DNA of 64,000 nucleotides from Paenibacillus sambharensis (lineage in GTDB: Bacteria; Bacillota; Bacilli; Paenibacillales; Paenibacillaceae). A program made the translations under genes and the position numbers. This document shows, piece by piece, positions 8,836 to 21,324 of the stretch (positions are counted from its first letter, which is position 1; each line of letters begins with the position of its first letter). The notes under the pieces are model-generated. The model was not told the origin of the DNA. It did no database searches and saw only the letters and a list, made by a program, of their open reading frames with translations. The stretch covers positions 124,001 to 188,000 of the forward strand of contig NZ_QKRB01000042.1 of NCBI RefSeq assembly GCF_003233845.1, given 5' to 3'.

Positions 8836-11292
8836 ATGATATCAGTTTTGCGTAAAAAACCTGTGAAAGTCGTTCTTTCGGCTTTTTTGGCGTTAAGTAT
8901 CTGTCTTCCGACACAAATGCTGAAGAGTTCTGCTGCTGAAGCCAGGGTGGATAATCCCTTCGTAGGGGCAACCGCTTATGTCAACCCGGATTACGCCAAT
9001 CTTATCGACACTTCCATTGCAAAGGTTGAAGACAGTGAACTGGCCGCGCAAATGGAAACGATTAAATCGTATCCGACTGCAGTGTGGCTGGACCGGATTG
9101 CGGCCATCCATGGCGGCGAGCAGAATGGCGGCAGGCGCAGCCTGGAAGGACACTTGGATAATGTACTGGCACAGAAGCAGGGGGATACCCCGATAACGGC
9201 TATGTTCGTCGTCTACAACCTGCCAGGACGTGACTGTCATGCCCTTGCCTCCAACGGCGAGATTCCCTTAACACAGGCTGGGTTTGAGCGTTACAAGACA
9301 GAGTACATCGACGTGCTCGCCGAAATCTTCGCCAAGCCCAAATACCAGGATATCCGGATTGTAACCATTGTAGAACCGGATGGTCTGCCGAATCTGGTTA
9401 CTAATCTCAATACCCCTCAATGTGCGGCAGCCAACACCAGCGGTCTCTATGTATCCTCTGTGCAATATGCGCTGAACAAGCTGGGCGCGATACCGAACGT
9501 CTACAACTACCTGGACATCGGCCATTCGGGCTGGCTGGGCTGGGATGACAATCGTTCCGGAGCCGTTCAGCTCTATACGAATGTGGTGCGGGGAACAGCG
9601 AAGGGTTTTGCCAGCGTTGCGGGTTTCGTAACCAATACAGCCAACACAACGCCGCTCGAAGAGCCTAACCTCCCTAATCCGAACCTCACGCTTAACGGCC
9701 AGCCGATCCGTTCATCGGACTTCTATGAGTGGAATCCGTATTTTGATGAAGCAGACTTTACAGCGGCACTTTATAATGACTTTACGAGAGCGGGCTGGCC
9801 TTCAAGCACCGGCTTCCTGATCGATACGTCCAGGAACGGCTGGGGCGGGCCAGAACGTCCGACTATGGCAACAGGGTCAGATATCAATACACATGTAAAC
9901 ACCGGACGCGTTGACCGCCGCGCTCATCGTGGCCTGTGGTGCAACAGTCTGGGAGCCGGCATCGGCATGGCGCCGAAGACTGCCCCAGTCGAATACGGCG
10001 CGCATCTGGATGCCTTCGTATGGGTTAAACCGCCGGGCGAATCGGACGGCTCAAGCTCCGCTATCCCGAATGATGAGGGCAAGGGCTTCGATCGTATGTG
10101 TGATCCGACTTACATGACTCCAGATGGTGTACTGTCTGGCGCAACACCAAATGCACCGGTTTCGGGCCACTGGTTCCATGATCAGTTTGTAACGCTCGTG
10201 AAAAATGCTTATCCGGTTATTCCTGCCACGGACAATGGCGGAGGCCCGGGACCGCAGGTTCCGGCAGTTCCTGCCGGTCTGAAAGCTGCAGCTGGTGATT
10301 CGAAAGCCACACTCAGCTGGACGGCTGTAAGCGGCGCTTCGAGCTATACGGTCAAGCGTGCGTCCACAAGCGGCGGTCCGTATGCGACAGTTGCCTCTGA
10401 TGTAACTGCGGCCAGCTTCACGGACACCGGGCTGACGAATGGAACGACTTACTACTATGTTGTAAGTGCGGTGAACAGCGCAGGCGCCAGCGCCAATTCG
10501 GCGCAGGTCAGTGTGACGCCAAGCGGCGGAACGACGCAGCCTCAGGTTCCGGCGGCACCTGCCGGCTTGAAAGCGGCGCCTGGCGACAGCAAGGTAGACT
10601 TGAGCTGGGGCGCAGTGACCGGTGCAAACAGCTATACGGTGAAACGCGCGCTCGCAAGCGGCGGGCCGTTCGCGGTGATCGCGTCGGATGTAACGGCAGC
10701 AGCTTTTTCCGATACAGGCCTAACGAACGGAACGACCTACTATTATACGGTGAGCGCGGTTAACGCCGCAGGCGAAAGCGTGAACGCTGCGGTTGTCAGT
10801 GCCAAGCCGGAGGGAGAGACATCTCCTCCTCCAACAGGCGATTTAGTACTTCAATACCGTGCGGCTGATACGAATGCGCAGGATAATCAGTTCAAGCCGC
10901 ATTTTAACATCAAGAATAACGGCACAGCAGCTGTAGATATGAGTGAGCTGACTATTCGCTACTGGTATACGGCTGATACGAGCTCATCCGTCTCCTTTAA
11001 CTGTGATTACGCCCGTCCTGGCTGTTCGAGCATTACCGGCAAGCATGTGAAGCTGGACAGCGGCTCGGAGCATGCGGATGCCTACCTGGAGCTGAGCTTC
11101 AGCTCTGCGGCGGGGAGCATTGCGGCTGGAAGCGAATCCGGTGAGATTCAAACCCGTAATCATGCAAGCAACTGGGGCAATCTCGATGAAGCGAACGACT
11201 ACTCCTTCGATGCCTCGAAGACTTCGTTCATGAATTGGGATCGTGTCACGCTGTATCAGAACGGGCAGCTGGTATGGGGAATTGAACCCTAG
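8836..11292 (+). CDS. GH6 cellulase (cellobiohydrolase/endoglucanase) with two FN3 and a CBM3
   Basis: Secreted enzyme of 818 residues that hydrolyses beta-1,4-glucan, probably crystalline cellulose from chain ends. Signal peptide about 1-35; family 6 catalytic domain about 40-455 with GRDCHALASNGE and VEPDGLPNLVTN, the latter carrying the aspartate that acts as proton donor in the family, plus YLDIGHSGWLGW and DTSRNGWGG; two fibronectin type III domains starting near 473 and 569; C-terminal family 3 cellulose-binding module about 668-818. The tail ends in VWGIEP, as do the tails of the following enzymes. A GAAGGAG site precedes the ATG. First gene of the cluster. The catalytic domain looks more like bacterial exo-acting than endo-acting GH6, but that needs activity data. 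Confidence 0.93.
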   Translation: MISVLRKKPVKVVLSAFLALSICLPTQMLKSSAAEARVDNPFVGATAYVNPDYANLIDTSIAKVEDSELAAQMETIKSYPTAVWLDRIAAIHGGEQNGGRRSLEGHLDNVLAQKQGDTPITAMFVVYNLPGRDCHALASNGEIPLTQAGFERYKTEYIDVLAEIFAKPKYQDIRIVTIVEPDGLPNLVTNLNTPQCAAANTSGLYVSSVQYALNKLGAIPNVYNYLDIGHSGWLGWDDNRSGAVQLYTNVVRGTAKGFASVAGFVTNTANTTPLEEPNLPNPNLTLNGQPIRSSDFYEWNPYFDEADFTAALYNDFTRAGWPSSTGFLIDTSRNGWGGPERPTMATGSDINTHVNTGRVDRRAHRGLWCNSLGAGIGMAPKTAPVEYGAHLDAFVWVKPPGESDGSSSAIPNDEGKGFDRMCDPTYMTPDGVLSGATPNAPVSGHWFHDQFVTLVKNAYPVIPATDNGGGPGPQVPAVPAGLKAAAGDSKATLSWTAVSGASSYTVKRASTSGGPYATVASDVTAASFTDTGLTNGTTYYYVVSAVNSAGASANSAQVSVTPSGGTTQPQVPAAPAGLKAAPGDSKVDLSWGAVTGANSYTVKRALASGGPFAVIASDVTAAAFSDTGLTNGTTYYYTVSAVNAAGESVNAAVVSAKPEGETSPPPTGDLVLQYRAADTNAQDNQFKPHFNIKNNGTAAVDMSELTIRYWYTADTSSSVSFNCDYARPGCSSITGKHVKLDSGSEHADAYLELSFSSAAGSIAAGSESGEIQTRNHASNWGNLDEANDYSFDASKTSFMNWDRVTLYQNGQLVWGIEP

Positions 11293-11363
11293 GCGCTTGC
11301 TGTCAGCGGGCTGTCATAGACATCTGATACCCGGCACTTCATAGGGGAACGACAGACAATAAG

Positions 11364-11393
11364 CCGGCTGCTATCGTAAGCGGCCGGTTTCTG
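11364..11393 (+). terminator. Weak terminator or attenuator between GH6 and first GH9
   Basis: CCGGCTGC (11364-11371) pairs with GCGGCCGG (11380-11387) with one G-U pair; the following TTTCTGTT is only a poor U tract. It may lower expression of downstream genes rather than stop transcription fully. Confidence 0.4.
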
Positions 11394-11477
11394 TTGCTCC
11401 ATGCGAATGAATAAACACGTGATTACAGTTTCGATTATGACGCTTAAGCTTGGATAAACGCTGAAAGGATGGAAAGT

Positions 11478-14054
11478 ATGCGACATAAACGAACCAGGAA
11501 GCTGGGGAAGAGATCGGCTTCCCTTGCGGTTGCGTTCCTGATCGGAGCTTCTGCTCTGCTCCCGGCATCCGTTCTCGCTGACACGGACCCCAGTCCGGTG
11601 AGGGTCAATCAGGTTGGATATTTGCCCGGTGCCGATAAGGTAGCAACCATTGTGAGTCCATCGTCAATGCCGCTGAAATGGGAGCTGCGAGCAGGCAGCG
11701 GTACAGTAGTCGCAGAGGGCCAGACACGGGTTTTCGGTAACGACCGTGCCTCCGGCGACCACGTGCATCAGGCAGATTTTAGCTCGGTAACGGTTAAGGG
11801 CAGCTATCAGCTTCATGTCACAGGGGCAGGGGCCAGCGTGCCCTTTGACATTGCCGGAAGTTTATATCCGGACCTGCCTGCAGAGGCGATGGAATATTTC
11901 TATTTTCACCGTATGGGTGTAGATATTGAAGGCAGGTATCTGTCTAACCCTGTATTCGCGCACAAGGCCCTTCATCCGGCAGATGAGAGTGTGGCGTGCT
12001 TCAATAATTGGTGTCAGGGTGAGCGTCTGAATGTCAGATACTCATGGGCGGATGCGGGCGATTACGGTATCTATCCTGTGAACCAGGCGATATCCGCATG
12101 GACGCTTCTCAATCTGTATGAACGGTACCCGCATGTCTTTCCGGACGGCTCGCTTCGTATTCCGGAGGGCGGCAATGGCATACCTGATTTGATCGACGAA
12201 GTGGCATTCGGCTCTACCTTCATGCGCGGCGTTATGCCGGCCTCCGGCGGGCTTGCCTCTCATAAGATACACAACGACAGCTGGAGCGCTTTCCCGGTGA
12301 CCAGTATCGATCAGGAAAATGCTATGGGCCGGCAGGCACAGCCGCCTTCCACTAATGCCACCTATGCCGTTGCCCGCAATCTGGCTCATCTGGCAAGGCT
12401 GCTTGAGCCGTATAACCGGGAAGAAGCTTCCCGTCTGTGGACAACGGCAGAAGAGGCTTGGACAAGGGCGAGTGCAAATCCCCACGTTGTGTACTCCTCA
12501 CAGACTGCGGACACAGAGGGCGGGGGCGATTATGGGGACAAGAGCATAAGCGATGACCGGTATGCAGCTGCTGCTGAGCTGTACCTGACGGCCTTTCAGC
12601 TGAAGGATGGCGATCAGGCTTCATACCGCTCGGCAGTGACCTCGTCACCGCATTACCTGGAAGTCGGGCATATAGACTGGGCATCGGTTGCGGGAGCAGG
12701 AACGCTCTCTCTCCTCTCGGCAGCCAATGACCTTCCGAAGCAGGATATTGAGGCTATGAAATCGGGCGTACGCCAGCATGCGGACGGCATTCTTGCTGAT
12801 TTGCGCCAAGAAGGCTATCCCTCGCCGATCCCGGGCAGCGAGAATTACCCGTGGGGCTCCAATTCCTTCATCGTTAACAAAATGATTATGCTGGGCTTTG
12901 CCTATGATGTAACGCAGGACTTGGGGTATCTAAAGGGCATGTACCGCATCATGGATTATCTAATGGGGAACAACGCGATGCGGCTGTCCTATGTTACAGG
13001 TTATGGCGAGTACTACGAGACCGATCTGCACGACCGCTGGGCATGGGGGAAATATATGAGCGGCATATCATTCCCGCGCGGCTGGCTGTCGGGCGGACCT
13101 AATAATGAGCTGATTAATGATCCCGCTACACCAGCCGGGAAGCCGGCCGCCAAATCGTACGCAGCCAAGAATACGGCGCCGGATGCCTGGGGCTCCAAGG
13201 AAAACACGATCAACTGGAACGCACCGCTTGTATGGGTGGCGCAGTATCTTCAGGACCACAAGGATGATCTGAATACTGCAGGCGGCGGAGAGCCGGTTCC
13301 CGATGTGCCGGCTGCTCCTGCTGGCGTTACAGCTGACAGATCAGACGGTGCTGTCCTGTTATCCTGGGAAGCCGCTGCTGAAGCGGCCAGCTATAAGGTG
13401 AAACGCGCTTTGGTCAGCGGGGGGCCGTATACCGAAATTGCCTCCGTGACTAGTACGGGGTACCAGGATCAGGAAGTGACGAATGGCGCTGCCTATTATT
13501 ATGTCATTACCGCTGTCAATGCAGCAGGCGAGAGCATGAACTCCAAGCAGGTGGAAGTCAAGCCAGCGGATGATGGGGGAGGTACGCCGCCTCCTGCAAG
13601 TGATCTGGCTGTCGAGTACCGGGCAGGGGATACGAATGCGGGGGATAACCAGTTTAAGCCGCATTTCAGAATTGTCAATAAAGGAACAGAACCCGTTTCA
13701 CTCAGCGGGCTGACGATTCGTTATTATTTTTCAGCAGAAGGGGATGTTCCGCAGACCTTTAACTGCGACTGGGCGGCAGCAGGCTGCGCCAATCTGGTTG
13801 GCACCATTAAGAAGCTGCCGGAAGCCAGACAGGGGGCGGATCATGTGCTGGAGATTTCCTTCGGAAGCCAGGCTGGCTCCATACCGGCAGGTGGAACAAG
13901 CGGTGACATCCAAAGCCGCAACCATAAGAACAATTGGACCAGCTATAACGAGACGGATGATTATTCCTACGATCCGGGCAAAAGCTCGTTCACTGAATGG
14001 GTCAATGTCACCCTGCATCGAGATGATAAATTGGTTTGGGGTATTGAACCGTAA
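11478..14054 (+). CDS. GH9 endoglucanase with N-terminal Ig-like domain, FN3 and CBM3
   Basis: Secreted cellulase of about 858 residues. Signal peptide about 1-34 ending near VLA; Ig-like CelD_N domain about 38-125 (VRVNQVGYLP is its standard opening); family 9 catalytic domain about 130-600 with SWADAGDYG, which carries the catalytic aspartates, and SKENTINWNAP near 573, which carries the glutamate; one FN3 near 604-695; CBM3 about 709-858. This is the subgroup with an Ig domain and no CBM3c, usually endo-acting. ATG at 11478 is eight bases after AAAGGA; an ATG at 11469 lies inside that ribosome site and is unlikely. Second gene of the cluster, after a gap of 185 bases. Confidence 0.92.
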   Translation: MRHKRTRKLGKRSASLAVAFLIGASALLPASVLADTDPSPVRVNQVGYLPGADKVATIVSPSSMPLKWELRAGSGTVVAEGQTRVFGNDRASGDHVHQADFSSVTVKGSYQLHVTGAGASVPFDIAGSLYPDLPAEAMEYFYFHRMGVDIEGRYLSNPVFAHKALHPADESVACFNNWCQGERLNVRYSWADAGDYGIYPVNQAISAWTLLNLYERYPHVFPDGSLRIPEGGNGIPDLIDEVAFGSTFMRGVMPASGGLASHKIHNDSWSAFPVTSIDQENAMGRQAQPPSTNATYAVARNLAHLARLLEPYNREEASRLWTTAEEAWTRASANPHVVYSSQTADTEGGGDYGDKSISDDRYAAAAELYLTAFQLKDGDQASYRSAVTSSPHYLEVGHIDWASVAGAGTLSLLSAANDLPKQDIEAMKSGVRQHADGILADLRQEGYPSPIPGSENYPWGSNSFIVNKMIMLGFAYDVTQDLGYLKGMYRIMDYLMGNNAMRLSYVTGYGEYYETDLHDRWAWGKYMSGISFPRGWLSGGPNNELINDPATPAGKPAAKSYAAKNTAPDAWGSKENTINWNAPLVWVAQYLQDHKDDLNTAGGGEPVPDVPAAPAGVTADRSDGAVLLSWEAAAEAASYKVKRALVSGGPYTEIASVTSTGYQDQEVTNGAAYYYVITAVNAAGESMNSKQVEVKPADDGGGTPPPASDLAVEYRAGDTNAGDNQFKPHFRIVNKGTEPVSLSGLTIRYYFSAEGDVPQTFNCDWAAAGCANLVGTIKKLPEARQGADHVLEISFGSQAGSIPAGGTSGDIQSRNHKNNWTSYNETDDYSYDPGKSSFTEWVNVTLHRDDKLVWGIEP

Positions 14055-14268
14055 TGGCCAGTTTGTACGGGCAGAAGTCCGTGCATCATAACGTTACAAT
14101 AAACATATAACATAAAGTGGTTATTATGGTTCTGAATGTTATTCCATTTACGGCCGAGGGGGTGATGCTGAACGACAAACGGATAGAGTTCATTTAACAA
14201 GATGTTTTTGCCGGTCATGACATGCTTACCATGCAATTGCAAAAAACAGAAAGAAGGAATGCAAAACA

Positions 14269-14284
14269 TTGTAATCGTTTACGG
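14269..14284 (+). promoter_or_regulatory. Candidate CcpA site (cre) before the second GH9 gene
   Basis: TTGTAATCGTTTACGG matches the cre consensus at all core positions except the last base of the CA pair. It lies 40 bases before the TTG start of the second GH9 gene, in a gap of 269 bases that may hold an internal promoter; I could not find a convincing -35/-10 pair there. Confidence 0.45.
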
Positions 14285-14320
14285 AAAAAGAGCAAGACAC
14301 TGCGTAAAGGAGGCGGATAA

Positions 14321-17101
<2,781 letters not shown>

Positions 17102-17157
17102 GAATGAGCAGACCGGAGACATAACCGGTACACAATGAATAAGGGAGAGCTGACAAT

Positions 17158-20154
17158 ATGATAGCCAGTTCGAAGAGGAAGATTATCGCGTTGATGCTTA
17201 CGCTGACGATGCTTCTGTCACTGCTGACTTCAGCTGCTGCGGGAGCTGAGCGGGTGCAGAGCGCAGCGGCTCTGGACAATGTTCATCAGGAACGTTTCCT
17301 GCAGATGTATGAGCAGATTAAGGACCCGGCAAGCGGGTACTTCTCGCCCGAAGGTATTCCTTATCATGCTATTGAGACCTTGATGAGTGAAGCGCCAGAC
17401 TACGGTCACATGACGACCTCTGAAGCATACAGCTACTGGTTCTGGCTGGAGGCGCTGTACGGCTATTACACAGGAGACTGGACACATCTTGAGGCCGCTT
17501 GGGACAACATGGAGAAGTTCATTATTCCTAGTGCCAAGGAACAGCCGACTATGGGCTACTACAACCCGAGCAGTCCGGCAACATCGGCGGGCGAGAAGCC
17601 GCAGCCAGACATGTATCCAAGCCAGATTGACGGCAAATATCCGGCAGGCCGCGATCCGCTGGACGCCGAGCTGAAGGCGGCTTATGGAAACAACGACACC
17701 TACCTGATGCACTGGCTTGTTGATGTTGATAACTTCTATGGTTTTGGGAATACCTTAAATCCGTCCCACACAGCCACATATGTGAACACGTTCCAGCGTG
17801 GAGAGCAGGAGTCGGTATGGGAAGCAGTTCCGCATCCTTCCCAGGATGACCATTCGTTCGGCAAGCCGGGCGAAGGCTTCATGACCCTATTTACGAAAGA
17901 AACGGCAGCTCCTGCCAAGCAGTGGCGCTATACGAATGCGACCGACGCGGAAGGCCGTGCGGTTCAGGTTATGTACTGGGCGAAGGAGATGGGCTATAAC
18001 AACCCGGTCTACCTGGACAAAGCCAAGAAGATGGGCGACTATCTGCGCTATGGTATGTTTGACAAGTATTTCATGAAAATCGGCAGCTCCGCGAATGGCA
18101 CTCCGGCTCCGGGAACGGGCAAGGATGCCGCTCACTACCTGATGTCGTGGTACACGGCATGGGGCGGCGGGCTCGGTGATAACGGCACAGGCAACTGGGC
18201 TTGGAGAATCGGGGCAAGCCATGTTCACCACGCCTATCAGAATGTTGTAGCAGCCTACGCGCTTTCGCAGCCTGAAGGCGGGCTTATTCCCAAATCGGCA
18301 ACGGCGCAGCAGGATTGGAATACATCGCTGAAGCGCCAGCTGGAATTCTATACCTGGCTGCAAAGCAGTGAAGGCGCAATCGGCGGCGGGGCCACGAACA
18401 GCTGGGATGGCGACTACAAGACATACCCGGCAGGTGTAAGCCGGTTCTATGACATGGCCTATGATGAGGACCCAGTCTATCATGATCCGCCGTCCAATAC
18501 ATGGTTTGGCTTCCAGACTTGGCCGCTTGAGCGTGTTGCAGAGCTGTATTACATCATGGCTTCAAGCGGTGACACTAGCTCGGAGAACTTCAAGATGGCA
18601 AAGCAGGTTATCGAGAATTGGATCGACTGGTCGATCGATTATGTATTCGTAAACGAGAAGCCGGTAACGGATGCGGACGGCTATTATCTGGATGCAAACG
18701 GCAGCAGGATCCTGGGTGGTCAAGATCCGGCAGTGGCAACAGTCAGCCAGCCTGGTCAATTCTACGTGCCGGGCAGCCAGGAATGGCAGGGACAGCCGGA
18801 TACGTGGAAGGGTTACTCCTCCTTCACAGGGAACCCTGGCTTCCACGTTGTAACGAAGGATCCTAGCCAGGACGTAGGCGTTCTAGGCAACTATATTAAG
18901 GCACTGACCTTCTACGCAGCAGGCACCAAGGCTGAGAACGGGGACTTCAGTGCGCTTGGGAGCCAGGCCAAAACGACCGCGGAAGAACTGCTGGATGTAG
19001 CATGGGGCCATAATGACGGTATCGGCATCACGCTGCCCGAATCCCGTGCGGATTACTATCGTTATTTCACCAAGGAAGTCTATATTCCCAATGGCTGGAG
19101 CGGCAAGTTTGGTCAGGGCAATACCATTCCTGGAACCGCTGGCGTACCTTCCGATCCTGCCAAGGGCGGCAATGGTGTCTACATCAGTTATGCGGACCTC
19201 CGTCCGGATATCAAGAACGATCCGCAGTGGTCCTACCTGGAGCAGCTTTACAAGAGCTCCTACAACCCGGTAACGAAGAAATGGGAGAACGGCACGCCTA
19301 CCTTTACGTACCATCGTTTCTGGTCCCAGGTTGATATGGCGACAGCGTACGCGGAATATGACCGCCTGATTGCGAGCGGCGATACCGGCTCGGAGCCGAC
19401 AGCTCCTGTAGTGCCGGCAGGCCTGCGTGCTGCAGCAGGTGATGGCAAAGTCGAGCTGAGCTGGAACAACGCAGCCGGCGCTGCCGAATATGTAGTGAAA
19501 CGTTCGGAAGCAAGCGGCGGTCCGTACACTGTGATTGCTACACAGGCTGGGCTTAGCTACACGGATACGAATGTCACGAACGGAAAGACATATTACTATG
19601 TCGTCAGTGCTGCTAACGCCCAAGGGGAGTCGGCGAACTCAGCCGAAGTAACGGCTGTGCCAGCTGCAGCCCCGGAAGAACCGGAAGAGCCAGTTGGCGA
19701 TTTGAAGCTGCAGTATAAGGCAGGTGACACGAACGCGACAGACAATCAGTTCAAGCCGCATCTGCGCATCGTGAATGCTGGCACCAGCAGTGTTCCGCTG
19801 AGTGATCTGAAGATCCGTTACTATTACACCGTTGATGGTGATAAGCCGCAGACCTTCAACTGTGACTGGGCGACGGTGGGATGCTCCAATCTCTCCGGCA
19901 GCCTGGTGAAGATGGATAAGGCGGTTGAAGGCGCGGATTACTATCTGGAAATCGGCTTTGCGGCCGGTGCGGGCTCGGTGGCCGCAGGCGGAAATACAGG
20001 CGAAATGCAGATCAGGATCAACAAGAATGACTGGTCCAGCTTTAATGAAGCAGACGACTTCTCGTATGATGCAACCAAGTCTGCCTTTGCTGACTGGAAT
20101 AAGGTGGCTCTGTACCATAACGGCAAGCTGGTATGGGGTTTGGAGCCCAAGTAA
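17158..20154 (+). CDS. GH48 reducing-end cellobiohydrolase with FN3 and CBM3
   Basis: Secreted exoglucanase of 998 residues, the key processive enzyme of many bacterial cellulase systems, releasing cellobiose from reducing ends. Signal peptide about 1-30; family 48 catalytic domain about 40-690 with TTSEAYSYWFWLEALYGYY near residue 90, which contains the catalytic glutamate, and LPESRADYYRYF further on; FN3 near 748-835; CBM3 about 847-998 ending VWGLEPK. GGGAGAG precedes the ATG. Last gene of the cluster. Its FN3-CBM3 tail closely resembles those of the other three enzymes, suggesting duplication and exchange of the tail within the locus. Confidence 0.95.
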   Translation: MIASSKRKIIALMLTLTMLLSLLTSAAAGAERVQSAAALDNVHQERFLQMYEQIKDPASGYFSPEGIPYHAIETLMSEAPDYGHMTTSEAYSYWFWLEALYGYYTGDWTHLEAAWDNMEKFIIPSAKEQPTMGYYNPSSPATSAGEKPQPDMYPSQIDGKYPAGRDPLDAELKAAYGNNDTYLMHWLVDVDNFYGFGNTLNPSHTATYVNTFQRGEQESVWEAVPHPSQDDHSFGKPGEGFMTLFTKETAAPAKQWRYTNATDAEGRAVQVMYWAKEMGYNNPVYLDKAKKMGDYLRYGMFDKYFMKIGSSANGTPAPGTGKDAAHYLMSWYTAWGGGLGDNGTGNWAWRIGASHVHHAYQNVVAAYALSQPEGGLIPKSATAQQDWNTSLKRQLEFYTWLQSSEGAIGGGATNSWDGDYKTYPAGVSRFYDMAYDEDPVYHDPPSNTWFGFQTWPLERVAELYYIMASSGDTSSENFKMAKQVIENWIDWSIDYVFVNEKPVTDADGYYLDANGSRILGGQDPAVATVSQPGQFYVPGSQEWQGQPDTWKGYSSFTGNPGFHVVTKDPSQDVGVLGNYIKALTFYAAGTKAENGDFSALGSQAKTTAEELLDVAWGHNDGIGITLPESRADYYRYFTKEVYIPNGWSGKFGQGNTIPGTAGVPSDPAKGGNGVYISYADLRPDIKNDPQWSYLEQLYKSSYNPVTKKWENGTPTFTYHRFWSQVDMATAYAEYDRLIASGDTGSEPTAPVVPAGLRAAAGDGKVELSWNNAAGAAEYVVKRSEASGGPYTVIATQAGLSYTDTNVTNGKTYYYVVSAANAQGESANSAEVTAVPAAAPEEPEEPVGDLKLQYKAGDTNATDNQFKPHLRIVNAGTSSVPLSDLKIRYYYTVDGDKPQTFNCDWATVGCSNLSGSLVKMDKAVEGADYYLEIGFAAGAGSVAAGGNTGEMQIRINKNDWSSFNEADDFSYDATKSAFADWNKVALYHNGKLVWGLEPK

Positions 20155-20195
20155 CAGCAAGGTACACCTGATTCAACGATAAGCTATAAGACAAG

Positions 20196-20232
20196 AGCAG
20201 CCGGACAGCTGTATAGGGTCCGGCTGCTTCTT
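20196..20232 (+). terminator. Terminator of the cellulase cluster
   Basis: AGCAGCCGGAC (20196-20206) pairs perfectly with GTCCGGCTGCT (20218-20228), followed by TCTTTG. It closes the four-gene cellulase unit. Confidence 0.85.
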
Positions 20233-20364
20233 TGCGCACGATAGCAGAAAGCTATACTGACATAAACTGTATCGAATATTTACAGAGTCTCATAAATCAA
20301 ACGCATGGAACATACCTATGAAGAAAGTTTCTTGAGTTCTGTTAAGAGAGGGGATTGATGGAGC

Positions 20365-21324
20365 ATGGGGATGAGGATGAAGACGGCAAAACAGATTGGT
20401 CTAGTTATTCTTTTAGTAGCAGCGGTATTCACTTTGTCAGCCTGCGCGAAGGAAGGGAACAAGGATCTGGTCGTTCTTACCGGCGGTGAACAGGGGACCT
20501 ATTACCCGCTTGGCGGCGCATTATCCCAGATCATCAATGAGCATGTGGAAGGCTTGACAGCGACAGCTGTCGTGAGCGGCGCTTCGGTCGTAAACGTCAA
20601 TGATGTCAACGACGGCAAAGGAGACCTGGCCTTTATCCAGAATGACATCGCCTACTATGCTGCGGAAGGCACGCAGATGTTCGAAGGCAAGGTTGACAAG
20701 TTCAAAGCAGTTGCTGCCTTGTATCCCGAAGTCATTCAGATTGTCGCAGCAGCTGACAGCGGGATTGCGAATGTGGAGGATCTTCGCGGCAAGCGTGTTG
20801 CGGTGGGCGACCAAGGCTCTGGCGCTGAGGCTAACGCACGTCAGATTCTTGAAGCGCATGGCCTGACTTATGACGATATTAAAGCCGAATACATGGCCTT
20901 CTCGGATGCTGCAGGGAATATTCAGGACGGCAATATTGATGCCGCATTTATAACAGCGGGCACTCCAACCGCAGCAATTGAGGCTTTAAAAGTCTCCAGG
21001 CCGATTACACTTGTCTCCATTACACCGGATAAAGTAAGCGAGCTGACTGAGAAGTATCCGTATTATACGTCGTTCACGATACCAAAGGACGTATATGGCA
21101 CAGAGACGGATGCCACAACCGTTACAGTCCAGTCCATGCTGATCGCCAGCGACGAGCTGAGTGAGGAGCAGGTATATAGGATTACGAAGGGAATGTTCGA
21201 GCACCTCGATACCTTTGCGAGCACTCACCAGGCAGGTCAGCATATCACCCGCGAAACTGCCTTGGAAGGCATATCTGTGGAACTCCATCCGGGAGCGCAG
21301 AAGTATTACGATGAAACGAAGTGA
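20365..21324 (+). CDS. TAXI-family TRAP transporter solute-binding lipoprotein
   Basis: A 319-residue extracellular binding protein. The signal peptide ends in a lipobox (LSAC), so it should be a membrane-anchored lipoprotein. The segment GGEQGTYYPLGGALSQIIN and the later KRVAVGDQGSGAE are typical of the TAXI (TRAP-associated extracytoplasmic immunogenic) family. It captures a substrate, often a dicarboxylate or amino acid such as glutamate in this family, for the fused permease encoded at 21929. Several in-frame ATGs (20365, 20371, 20377) are possible starts; GGAG at 20360-20363 favours 20371. The stop overlaps the next gene by 14 bases. Confidence 0.9.
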   Translation: MGMRMKTAKQIGLVILLVAAVFTLSACAKEGNKDLVVLTGGEQGTYYPLGGALSQIINEHVEGLTATAVVSGASVVNVNDVNDGKGDLAFIQNDIAYYAAEGTQMFEGKVDKFKAVAALYPEVIQIVAAADSGIANVEDLRGKRVAVGDQGSGAEANARQILEAHGLTYDDIKAEYMAFSDAAGNIQDGNIDAAFITAGTPTAAIEALKVSRPITLVSITPDKVSELTEKYPYYTSFTIPKDVYGTETDATTVTVQSMLIASDELSEEQVYRITKGMFEHLDTFASTHQAGQHITRETALEGISVELHPGAQKYYDETK

